Shown here one piece after another: positions 25,930 to 35,825 of a stretch of 64,000 nt of DNA. The notes beneath the pieces were generated by a model that was not told where the DNA came from, searched no databases, and saw only the letters and a program-made list of their open reading frames with translations. Made by a program: the position numbers and the translations under genes. The stretch is from Pseudoscleropodium purum. Taxonomy: Eukaryota; Streptophyta; Bryopsida; Hypnales; Brachytheciaceae. Positions within the stretch are counted from its first letter, which is position 1. Every line of letters starts with the position of its first letter. The stretch lies in the NCBI GenBank assembly GCA_963969395.1, contig OZ017798.1:6440173-6504172 (forward strand). Reading direction: 5' to 3'.

Positions 25930-27870
25930 AGAAGTGTAGTCTCTTGAAATTTTCAATTTTTGACAATTTGCTGTGAATAGTGTAAATAGAGACAAATTGA
26001 CGAAGAGTTCACACAATAGAGTAGTAATATAGACAAATTTCCAGATTAGAAAGGATTTAGAAAAATATAAAAGGTTTAAGATGGCGAAAGACAAGTTGAC
26101 TCTACACTTCGGGTTTGAATAATTGTCTTTAGTTTTGCATATAGCTAGGCAATTTGTCATTTTTGTCTCTCTCACTTTCTCGGTTATCAAATAGCTTTTG
26201 TTAAATTGTCTTGTCTTCATGTACTTTGAACTTCTTCAATAATAAAATATTTGTTATAAACAATTTGTCTTATAAGCTTTAAATTTAGATCCAATGATTG
26301 GACTAAATTAAGCATTCTATAATTTGCAGTTAAGATCCAGTGATTGGATCCTCTAAATTGTAAATCAATTTAACAAATTGTCTTGAATATCCAGTGATTG
26401 GATCTCTTTGTTTACTTGTGACTAATTGTATTCTTGGCGGTTGTGTTTTGGTTGTGTAAATTGTAAAATTAGTAATTTGTATGTTTTGATCTAGTGAGTG
26501 GATCGCAGTACTTAGCAATTTGTCAGATACTATTCCGATCTTGTGATTGGACTAAACTGGGGTGTGAGCATTCAGTATATGGGTGACTTCTTTGTGAAAG
26601 ATGTGTGCAGATTTATTGTGATGAATTCGTGGTTGTTTGAATGAATTGTGCAACAAGTTGACTTTGAATTATTGTGTGTAGTTAGACTGTGCTTGTGTGA
26701 ATTCGTGGGAATTGTGTAGTGGTGGATTCATGTTTAGACAAATTGACTGGATTAGTTTCGTATCATGAACGTATGAGTCAAATTGTCGGAGTGTTACTGT
26801 GAGGAAATGGATAGCAATTTATCAGGATTGGAAGTCAATTTGTCTGTGTGACTCTTGTAAATCAAACGAAGCAGGCGATTTGCCAACTAGTTTGACAATG
26901 CGGATGCTGTGGAGGTGGTGTGCAGATTGAGACAATTTGCCGGAACCAGCAATGCAGATTAGTTAATTTGCAGATTGGGAGATTAAAGAACTGGATGCTG
27001 AAAGAATGGATCCAGGTATGACAATTTGACTTATTCTTATGTGGTTGATGTATAAAGTCAAATTGTCTTGAATGTGTGCATGTGTGATTGAATCCTGTGT
27101 TATGTGTGGATAGACAAATTGTTCAAAATAGAATTAAATTTATTTATTTCACGGTTGAAATTCTGGGATGATAATACAGTCAATAGAATAGAAGCGAATT
27201 GACTGGATTCTTTGGTGTTAGATTGGATATCGACCGGGTTTCTAACTGACAATTTGTCTTGGGCCTGTTGATGTTATTGACGTAGTTCAGTCACAGTAGG
27301 TTGGTGTTATAGACAAATTGCCGTAGTGTTCAGATTTCACTATAGACAGTGTATAGACAAATTGTCCTTATCAATTTAATTACTGAAAAGGGTATTGTTC
27401 TTGAAATTAGTAAGATCAATAGATATTTGGTGAGACAAATTGACTGAGTAATGGATGGAGTATACTATATGACAAATGGTCTTGATTGATAATTAGGTCA
27501 AATTGTAGGAGTAGCAGTGATTATCAAAATGTTGTAGTTACATGAATGGTGTGTTGGATAAATTACCTTGTTGATGTTGATGTTGTAAATTGTATTGCAT
27601 CACACACTCATTCCCATTGCATTAGATAGAGACAATTTGTTGTAGAGGACTGGGATTTTGTGATACTCATCTAACTTAGTAATTTGGCTAGCTAAGTAGT
27701 GACGGGACAAATTGTTTTGGTAAAAAGAAAAGCTTCACGGTAATTAATGAATTGATATTATATATATATATATATATCTGTGTGTGTGTGTGTGTGTGAA
27801 TTGTTGCATTTAAAAGTCTAGATCATGCATGACAAATTGCTCTTATAAACCTGCCAAATTGTCTTGAAAA
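25930..27870. repeat. GACAAWTTGTC-rich block (unexplained)
   Basis: The 11-bp near-palindrome GACAAATTGTC (equal to GACAATTTGTC on the other strand) recurs here. Exact copies lie at about 27249 and 27354, and at least 25 copies match 8-10 bases, for example near 25962, 25991, 26150, 26261, 26374, 26516, 26737, 26779, 26836, 26931, 27020, 27113, 27313, 27434, 27706 and 27829. Within it, 26280-26560 has five spaced copies of gatccagtgattggat or variants. It sits between the integrase and RT remnants of the copia element. I found no terminal repeats. Confidence 0.75.
27755..27799. repeat. (AT)n(GT)n compound microsatellite
   Basis: A run of alternating AT is followed by alternating GT, inside the GACAAWTTGTC-rich block. 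Confidence 0.95.
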
Positions 27871-28124
27871 TACCCCTAGAATACTAGGCGGGACCGGGAC
27901 AGCACTCATGCGTCCATAGCATTATTTAACGGACAGGCCACCAAATTCACCCTTGGGATATAAGAGTGTTTTACAATTGGTTTCTATAGTAAAATTGTTG
28001 ACTAAATCCCATGACAATTTAACTTACAAGTGACTTCTAGCTGCAAAACATTAGACTATTTGACCATTCCTTTTGATTTTAGGACCCCTATACTTAGTCC
28101 TGGGTTTTGGGAAATAGACAAAAT

Positions 28125-28925
28125 CTAGATTACAAGGAGTTCACCAAATAATCTTGTATACAAGGAAGCAAATACACCAATTGCTAATCTTCTTGATTTT
28201 TTTCTTGATGATTTAAAAAATTCATCACCAATAGTAGCAGTCCAATGTTTTGTTAACTCCAAATATTTCAATTCCCTCTTCAATAGTGGAATTTGATGAT
28301 GCAAATGACAAACTGAATGATCCAAGGTTTTGATCCATCCAAGAGATGTCAAATAGTACACTGCATCTTCCTGATTATCCTAATTTCCTTGAGATATTGG
28401 AAGAGTTTGAACCTCTAGATTTATTCTCAAACAATCCATTGCATCAAGATGTCATTTGTTTTTCAAATGTGTTAATTGCATTATTAGAAGAAACTATTCA
28501 CGAGCCTCAAATATATCATGAAGCAATTCCTTCTATTGATTCTACATCTTGGCAACAAGCTATATAGATCATGAATATGCTTCATTAATTAAGAAAGAAC
28601 TTGGGAGTTGATGCAGAAACCTTTGAATCAGAAGCCTATTAGAAACAAATGGGTCTATAAGGTTAAATATAAACCTAATGGTAACATCAATAAATTCAAA
28701 ACAAAACTCGTTGCTAAAGACATAATACAAAAACATAGGGTAGTTTTTTAGAAACTTATTCATGAATTATTCAGTACGATTCCATCCACATTATATTTTC
28801 AATTGTAGCTGCTAGACAAATGCACCTTTAGATGTGATTCTATATTAGTACTACATTTTTAAATACTAATCTTAAAGAAGAAATTTATATGACAACCTCA
28901 AGTTTATGTAGATCCTCATAGGGTT
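28125..28925 (+). pseudogene. Copia reverse transcriptase remnant, core missing
   Basis: The RT entry region is recognisable. A linker rich in acidic residues (EILEEFEPLD) near 28390 is followed by EAIPSIDSTSWQQAI, then PIRNKWVYKVKYKPNGN and INKFKTKLVAK near 28640-28715, then LKEEIYM near 28870. The segment that should carry the YVDD active site is absent, because the sequence jumps to unrelated DNA near 28925. Confidence 0.8.
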
Positions 28926-29160
28926 GACAAAGTCCGATGTCCAAATCGTGGATGTCCAAACATCTGGACTCAACTTTTGCAACATCCAAAACATTGTCGA
29001 AAGGTGGACAAGCAGACAAGGCAGATAGATGGGGCAAATGGGGCAGACAATAATGTCTCTTTATTTTAGAAACATCCCCACCAAAGCCCTTAGATAGATG
29101 TAAAGCACATTATGCATTATCTTCAATGAACTTAATATTTTGGACTTTACTATCATAGGC
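28926..29160. other. Foreign DNA replacing the RT core
   Basis: About 235 bp with direct duplications (gatgtccaaa twice, ggcagaca-like words) lies between the RT entry region and RNase H. I could not link it to another repeat in the window. Confidence 0.4.
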
Positions 29161-29650
29161 AAATTCTTCCTCTATAATTGATTGGCTACACTAATGTAGA
29201 TTATGATGATGATTTGGATGACTGCAAGAACCATACATGTTTTGTCTACCTTATAGGCTCTACAACAATTGCTTGGGGCAATCATAAACAAGGTTGAATT
29301 ATTTTGTTGATTCCACTAGAATTGCAGAATTCGTAGCTATGGTAAAATCTATAAAAGCAACTATCTGGTTTTGTTAACTATTTTGCACTCTTGAATGTAT
29401 ACATAAGCTTCTTATTATAGTACATTGTAACAATCAGGCAATAATTGCTTTGGTGAAAAATACAAAATATCATAAGTGCATAAAGCATCTTGAAATGAAG
29501 TATTATGCCATTTGCACTTACTTCAACGACAAATTATTAGATTTCACATATGTTTCAACTACTGAGCAAATTGCTAATATTTTCACTAAAACTTTATCAT
29601 ACAATACTTTCCACCTACTCTGGTAGTTCATGGGTGTTACAACATTTTAC
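29161..29650 (+). pseudogene. Copia RNase H remnant
   Basis: Recognisable pieces in order are GYTNVDYDDDLDDCKNHT, GSTTIAWGNHKQG, then HCNNQAIIALVKNTKYH, IKHLEMKYYAI and the terminal TTEQIANIFTKTL. These follow the copia RNase H pattern (GYxDADxAxD, CDNQxAI, HIExxxH, ADIxTK) but contain stops and frame changes. The 3' LTR follows directly. Confidence 0.85.
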
Positions 29651-29665
29651 AAGAATAAATGGGAG

Positions 29666-29998
29666 TGTGGTGATAAGAATTCTTTGTAAACTGTAAATGA
29701 ATATGTAGGAGTATTAGTAAATGGAGATCCTCTACATTCTACTAAAGGTTTTATTTGTTGATTGCTCATTAGACTATTGCTCATTAAATCTTGTTTCTTT
29801 GAAAAATGATTTTTTGTTGTTGTTGTAGTTAGAAAATTTTAGTATGCAGGAAAAATAATATGTGTTGCACATTAAGTTCTTAGGACCACTATAGAATCAT
29901 AATACAATCAATCATTGTTACTTGAGTGAATAGAGAGAAGCTTACATAATACCTAAAGTTTGCTTAAGAATTGATAGTAGAGTGAGCTTAGGTCATTT
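29666..29998 (+). repeat. 3' LTR of the copia element
   Basis: It starts TGTGGTGATAAG directly after a purine run and ends near gagtgagctta, matching 19909-20255. It fixes the right boundary of the retrotransposon. Confidence 0.8.
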
Positions 29999-30529
29999 AA
30001 TATATTCTAGTTTTGAGTTTGTGGATTTTATCCTAATTTAATATTTGGGATTGTAGTTTTATGCACTTGTACTTGAACAAAAGCTTCCTTTAGGGCACAC
30101 ATGTAGATTTCTAGCTTCTCTTAACTTACTATCCTACTTACACTTAACATATTTAGTCTATAAATGATGTGGACATTTTTCAACTAATGAACGATAAAGA
30201 ATCTTTCAATTGAAGATTTAACATGTTTAGTCTATAAATGACGTGGCGGACATTTTTTAGCTAATGAATGACAACAAATCTCTCAATAGAAGACAAAATT
30301 GCAACTATTCATTCTCTAAATTTTGTGTGAAAAGAGTAAGTCTTCTCTAATAGTTTGACTTTCAATGAGTGCTTTTGATTTTTTTAAACCAACAATTCAC
30401 ATGGTACCCAAATAGATGAATTCCACAATGACCAATTCACTGTTTAAAGATTAGTGCATCTCGGGTCTTTTAATCTTTCTAACACACAGCAAAATAACTA
30501 ACATCAATGATACAATAATCAAAAAGACT
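29999..30529. other. Intergenic DNA with a dispersed repeat
   Basis: 30180-30470 is a diverged copy of 17200-17420. No gene is supported. Confidence 0.45.
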
Positions 30530-30916
30530 ATCGTAGAAGAACCTATTTTGGACAAGCCCCCTATAATGGTTACATAGAGACATAGAGTATCCTATTGGGA
30601 ACAACAGTTGGATACACTATTTAATGAGAAAGATTCATTGTTTGCACCTTCTCGTCCACTCATCTCTCTTCTTTCTTGACTAAGGGAAAAGTGCCAAAGC
30701 TAATCATAATAGGTGAGTCTATGAAACTAGAATGGGTCTAGATGAAAAATCCACATGTATATTCAATAAAATATTCATTTTAGCAGGAAATTTTGTTCTT
30801 TTTTGCATTCTTCCTCATCCTTATTTTCACACCCATTGAACTCAGTTCTCCACAACTTTCCTACATCATACAGGCTGAAATGCTCAAGTTATCCGAAATA
30901 GGTACTTCTACCTTAC
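30530..30916 (-). mobile_element. ~387-bp MITE with GTAGAAGTACC ends, copy 3
   Basis: The left end atcgtagaagaacctatttt pairs with the right end gaaataggtacttctacc. It is inverted relative to 10107-10483 and 18611-19006, with shared blocks aaaatattcattttag and tgccaaagctaatc. Non-coding. Confidence 0.75.
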
Positions 30917-32569
30917 TGTGGTTCCGAGTGTCACTTTCTGGGGAAACGCAAAACTACGTTGATCGAGCACACAAAGTCCACAGCGGAGGTCGTCCCCTCG
31001 GGGTTTTCATACCATGTTGCAGTAAACACAATGATGCTTCTAAATCCCACCACACAGGTAAGGTTTCATTAACCATCGAGGGAAGACATACGTGAACAAA
31101 GTACACAAAAAAGAAACAGTAGCAACTAATTATCGTTATCATCAACATAATGACTGCTAGCTAACCACCGTACTCTGATGTCTGAAACCGAATGCTTGAA
31201 CGTAGAGGACTGTATTTCCTACATACTTTTGTGAAACCCAACAATTGATCATCCATGGGTACAAAATCTAGGGCCTTCTAAAAAATTGGACTTTGGTAGT
31301 GTCTCTCAAAGCACTACCAATCTCCAAGATTTGAGTCTTTCAAGTTTACACCAATGACAGAGTTGATCACAAAATTACGATAAAAAAAAGAAAAGAAAAT
31401 AACAGGAGAAGAGAATCTCCCCATGACCCAATCTGCCACCCAGACCCCTAATGCAAGTAGAGGAGTCTATGAAGGATCACAAAACTTCTCCATACCTTTA
31501 AAATTCCGTCGAAGGAAATGTATCCTCGATGTGGTGGAAAAGCGGAAGACTTGTCTCACACCAACGAACTGAATGAAGATTGCGAATTCCAATCAAGTCC
31601 ATATCAAGAAATTCCCAATCAACTGATCACATAACCATCTCAGAGCGTCATCTTTGTCAAAATTGACCTAAATGTTCATAAGAGGATTGCACTCAGGATG
31701 GCTTTCGTAATCTAATACAAAATATTCTAGTAAAACATGAAAAACATGGAACTCATATGAGAGAGTCAACACTTAGTCCGCATTTTGTTGTAGATAAGTC
31801 CTCAAAGCGCACCATCAAATATTGCAGAACACACATTCAAAATTCAGAAGACATCACCTCCTGTCACGAAAATGCTTTAATAAAACCTGAAAGATAAACT
31901 GGTCAGCAAGTCCGGTGGTATAACCAGATGCGTCAGTGGCCCGGCATGTTTTGTTTTATTAACAAGGCTCTACTTTCACGGTACTTCGTTCATTGCAAGG
32001 AAAATTCTTACCTTACAATTGGCCTAAGTTTCTTCATGAAGGATTCTATGCCCTAAAAAGACTGCACTTTCACAATACTGAGCATAACCTAAAAGGACGA
32101 ATCCTGTTCAAACAAGGGGTTCAAGAAAAGGACACCGCAACGTCAAATAAGGACACGCCATGAGATAAAACCATTGTCCAATGGATGCCACCCCTACTGA
32201 AATGGGCTTCATTGAGGTTCTGATACAAAACATGAAAAGGGAAGGTCGTTCCTATGATCCTCACTTGAAACATGACTCCAACGAACAATTAAAAAATGCA
32301 AGATATAATTCACTGACTGCAATCCCTAGAGTACACCAAACTCTTCTGCGAGCATCATGCTCCTCTTCCCGTTCCCAAAAATATGTGACATTGTAGCATC
32401 GACAAGTAATTTTGTACCCGAAACCTAAGCGATACCATCCATATATGCATAAATCCCAAGAACGGGGGTTTATCCCTAACAAACACGAAAAAAGACCAAA
32501 TTTCCACTACGAAGAGCGTCTCCCCAGGTGATTTAGATAAACAAACCCTAAAAGCTTTGCCAGCCCTTC
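30917..32569. other. 3' flank of bL12c and unassigned DNA
   Basis: Base composition is more balanced than in the repeat beds, consistent with 3' UTR and low-copy DNA. Short frames at 30793-31095 (plus) and 31148-30954 (minus) overlap on opposite strands and show no domains. No tRNA or snoRNA could be supported. Confidence 0.35.
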
Positions 32570-33142
32570 TCACTTGATGCTACACTTGGCCCCAGCGCCT
32601 TCCAACGTCTTCAAGCCCTCCTCCGCGTCCTCCTTGCTCAAGCCCTCCTTCACCTTCTTCGGCAAGCCCTCGATCATGTCTTTCGCCTCCTTCAACCCCA
32701 ACGCCGTCAACGTCCTCACCACCTTAATAACAGCAATTCTCGCAGTGGTAGGAACTTCTTCCAGCACCAAATCAAACTCCGTCTTCTCCTCCACTGCAGG
32801 CGCGGCTTCTGCAGGCGCTCCAGTGGATGCTCCGCCAGCTGCAGGCGCAAACGAGGAAGCGCTCACACCGAGACGCTCCTGGAGCTTGTCCGTAAAGGCT
32901 CTCGCTTCTTCCAACGTCAATCCCTCGACCTCCGCGACGAGACGATCCAGCTTCTCTGCATCCAGCACTGCGGCGCGCACGGCGAACAACGTTGTTCGTC
33001 TGGAAGGGGCCGCCTTGAAGGAAAAGTGAACGCGCGCGGCGGATTGAAACTCGCCTGTCCGAGAAATGGAGCTCGCGGCGCCCAAACTCGCCGGAGGAGC
33101 GCTCGCGCGGGCGGCTTGTGCCATCGCTGCTGCTGCTGCCAT
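32570..33142 (-). CDS. RPL12: Plastid ribosomal protein bL12c (L7/L12) precursor
   Basis: This encodes the stalk protein of the chloroplast 50S subunit, whose dimers recruit translation factors such as EF-Tu and EF-G and stimulate their GTPase activity. The 190-residue intronless frame starts at the ATG at 33142, in a strong context (A at -3, G at +4). Upstream in-frame codons would need a TTG start. Residues 1 to about 54 are rich in A, S and R without acidic residues, as in stroma-targeting transit peptides. The N-terminal dimerisation helices lie at about 61-93 (EKLDRLVAEVEGLTLEEA), an A/P/G hinge at 94-118, and the globular C-terminal domain at 119-190 (FDLVLEEVP, IKVVRTLTALGLKEAKDMIE, LPKKVKEGLSKEDAE). 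Length and order are normal for the family. The codons are GC-rich, unlike the flanks. Confidence 0.96.
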   Translation of the reverse strand: MAAAAAMAQAARASAPPASLGAASSISRTGEFQSAARVHFSFKAAPSRRTTLFAVRAAVLDAEKLDRLVAEVEGLTLEEARAFTDKLQERLGVSASSFAPAAGGASTGAPAEAAPAVEEKTEFDLVLEEVPTTARIAVIKVVRTLTALGLKEAKDMIEGLPKKVKEGLSKEDAEEGLKTLEGAGAKCSIK

Positions 33143-33440
33143 TTGCGCTGAAGGAAAGCTCAAGCAAGCGGAATTGAGCAAGCCCAGCGAGGAATCAGTG
33201 AATGCCTGCAATTGTGCACAGAAACCAGCGGCAATTTGACGAGAATTAGAGAGGAGAGAGGAAATCTTAGACTGGGGAGCGCATTATCCACTCGTGCCCT
33301 CCGTTCTTCCGTGAAAGTTTGCTTCGATGAAAACGGATGAGATAACGTTTCATCCAAAGGGGTGGTTTCAGGGATGGGAATCGGAAATCTAGACCGTTTC
33401 AAGATCTCAGAACCCCTACACACGGAGTACGATTTCAGGG
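33143..33440 (-). promoter_or_regulatory. 5' leader and proximal promoter region of bL12c
   Basis: GC-balanced DNA directly upstream of the start codon. I see no decisive TATA box. The open frame at 33423-33160 (minus) overlaps the true start in another frame and is probably fortuitous. Confidence 0.4.
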
Positions 33441-35340
33441 AATCAATTTCCCATTACCCAATTTGACACAAGTAGAGGTGCAAGTAGAGGTGTCCATGAA
33501 GGATCAAGAATTTTTTTTGCCTGATTCCGACAATTAAAATATGAAATTTCAATACCCTGAAAATAGGTGTATCCAAAACTGACCCTAGATTGGATATTCA
33601 TGTTGAAGAGGGCTTTCATTTTATGCAAGTATCTAGATATGATATGATAGTAATTTGATATACAAATGTGGGTCACAATTGGGTGCAATTGCATTAGAGA
33701 AATACTGACGGTCATCACACTGCACCTATTGAACTCATTGAAAATCAGGCTGTTGTCGTGGATAAGCGCTGGTGATAATTTTGAAGAGATTCCTATCGAG
33801 GTGTTTTAGGGGTTGCAAATTCTGCATAATCTTGGGTACGAGTTCGCAAATATGCTTGTCTAAAAGCCTTAACTGCTCCGTGTATACCATCCTCAGATTC
33901 CATGTCTTTTGCTTGCTAGCTCCACTGCTGCATTTGTATTTGACCTAATTCAAAGTACACTCTCCAGTTGTAAAAAAGCACGTTCCATTCCAGAAGCAAA
34001 GCAGCAAACAGTGAACAACGTTTTGTTTTTTGCGATCTGCAGAGCTTTGAATAACTCAGCAAATGAGTAGGTGAAAGAAAATTATTCTATGAGCATCGTT
34101 CGGCGGGGGGGAAGGACTCTGATTTGAGGAAAACCTTCCGAGACAGTTGAAAAATATACTCCAATTTTGAAGCTAGCTGCTGGACGGTCTGAGCAGCCAT
34201 AGAATATTTACAGAATAGAGATTCCTCTTAGATCATGTTGTGGGAATTTTTTCTGTACCGCGTAGAGAAAATAATGAAGAATTCCCTGACATTCTTGTCT
34301 AAGTCTCTTTCCTTCAGTGGGTCACTCTGCTATTGATTGGATCATACATACGGTAGTAAGATATAATTTGAAATTTACACAACTGTTGCTTCTCGAAGTG
34401 TTGCTTCTCAAACCAGTGTGTAATGTTTGTACCCATGTTTTTTATTAATCAATGATTCAATCTTAGCATACTTTGATCTTTAAATGTTTCTGGTAGAGTT
34501 CACAGGTGTTGAAATTCACAAGGTGTGTTATCTTCACACTGTCGTAACTAATAAACTTCGTACTATTGAAGTACCGGAAACGAAAAATGGCAGTTCATCA
34601 AGTGTGATTAAGAAGCACGCAAGAGAGTGAGAGATCGAATTGAGCTAACCCTCCTTCAAAGTTGAAGGATACCTGCAATTATGAAACATGATCCGTGGAC
34701 GTACCACCTACCGGACTATAAAGCCAACACGAACAGAAACTACAGAAAACAAAGGTAACTCTTGATAGCGATCAAGAGGTAGGATCAGTTTCAAGGAAAC
34801 CAAAAATGTACACCCACAAATCAACACTACCTTAAAATGTGACACCTACATTTGCACCAAAAAGCGTCACAAATACTTAGGTATTAATTACACAAAATGT
34901 ACACAATCAAAGCATGAGAGCCTGATGTTGAATGTAGACAATATATTGAAATTTCATAACTTCACTCATACGGTATTCAAACAATGTGCATGCGCTGAAA
35001 TCCTCTTTTACAATTGCCAACGAGATTCAGTAAAAATAATTTATGTTTCATATTAGTAACAATGCTCAGCTGTAATTAGTGACGATTTAAAGGTGCGCGC
35101 ATTCCTTATCATACAAGAAGATCACACAAATTGAATTTGCAAAGCTGTGACCGATGGAGTCCTCCGACCCACATATGTACCTCACGTCATAGTCAGCCAA
35201 CACAGGATCATCAAGTTCGAGGGTGAAACATCGCTTGAATGTGTTGATGAAAAGAAAAGAATCATTACAGGAAGGTTACAGATTACAGATCCATAGCACT
35301 GGACTACAGACTATTATTTTGCAAAAGCTTTGAAACACCA
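33441..35340. other. Low-copy intergenic DNA
   Basis: No gene or repeat was recognised. The composition is moderately AT-rich. Confidence 0.35.
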
Positions 35341-35825
35341 ATTGCTTGGTGAAACATCATATGAGTTCGCTTCTGGCGCTTCAAATTCTACCAAATTCGT
35401 CATTCACACGAAATTTAGGCATCGGAGAATTTGCACCAGTTGATAAATTGCGGGATAACGGGAATATACACACAAATCTCTCGTGGTTTCACTGTCACTG
35501 TCTCCCCAAAATGAAGGAACTGTTGCTAAATCCCTGTGAGGAAAATGCTGATTTGAACACATGGGGAAGTGAAATAATTAACCTTCTTGTGATTACAGTG
35601 GAAGTGAAGGCGGTGATGTATTGAAGAGAGCATCTCCTGTGAATTTGAATGCCTCATTCTACCAGAAACAATATCTAAAGAAAGACGGGAGATCAAGGTA
35701 GGAGTGCTAGGAGTGATAGGTTTATGCAAAGCAAGGGAAGAAGCATTACGTGCCATGAAAGATGCATTGAAAGGAAGAGGGTTATAAATCTCTATTGAGA
35801 ACCTAAATTTGTTAACTTGCAAGTC
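35341..35825 (+). other. Possible exon fragments, unassigned
   Basis: A stretch from an acceptor-like ttacag (ending 35600) to a donor-like AAG/GTAGGA (near 35698) is open and encodes GSEGGDVLKRASPVN followed by LNASFYQKQYLKKDGRS. A second open piece after it reads KVGVLGVIGLCKAREEALRA. Both look more protein-like than the flanks but are in different frames and match nothing I know. This could be a decayed gene or chance. Confidence 0.2.

Larger units (their letters stand above)
19909..29998 (+). mobile_element. Decayed Ty1/copia LTR retrotransposon with nested insertions
   Basis: The order LTR, gag, protease, integrase, RT, RNase H, LTR is that of Ty1/copia (integrase before RT). Every protein region carries stops or frameshifts, and the RT catalytic core is missing. 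Foreign DNA interrupts it at 22021-22998, about 23935-24570, about 25930-27870 and about 28925-29160, and probably in the leader (20256-21720). A purine run (aaatgggag) directly before 29666 is a plausible polypurine tract. The element cannot be autonomous. Confidence 0.85.

Noticed and set aside
31880..31970. Possible tRNA or snoRNA near tccggtggtataacc
   Set aside because: No acceptor stem pairing and no C/D box pair were found by eye.
32574..33029. 151-codon plus-strand and 131-codon minus-strand frames at the bL12c locus
   Set aside because: They are shadows of the bL12c codons in other frames.
33143..33211. Longer N-terminus of bL12c (23 extra residues)
   Set aside because: It would have to start at TTG. 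The ATG at 33142 has a strong context and gives a normal transit peptide.
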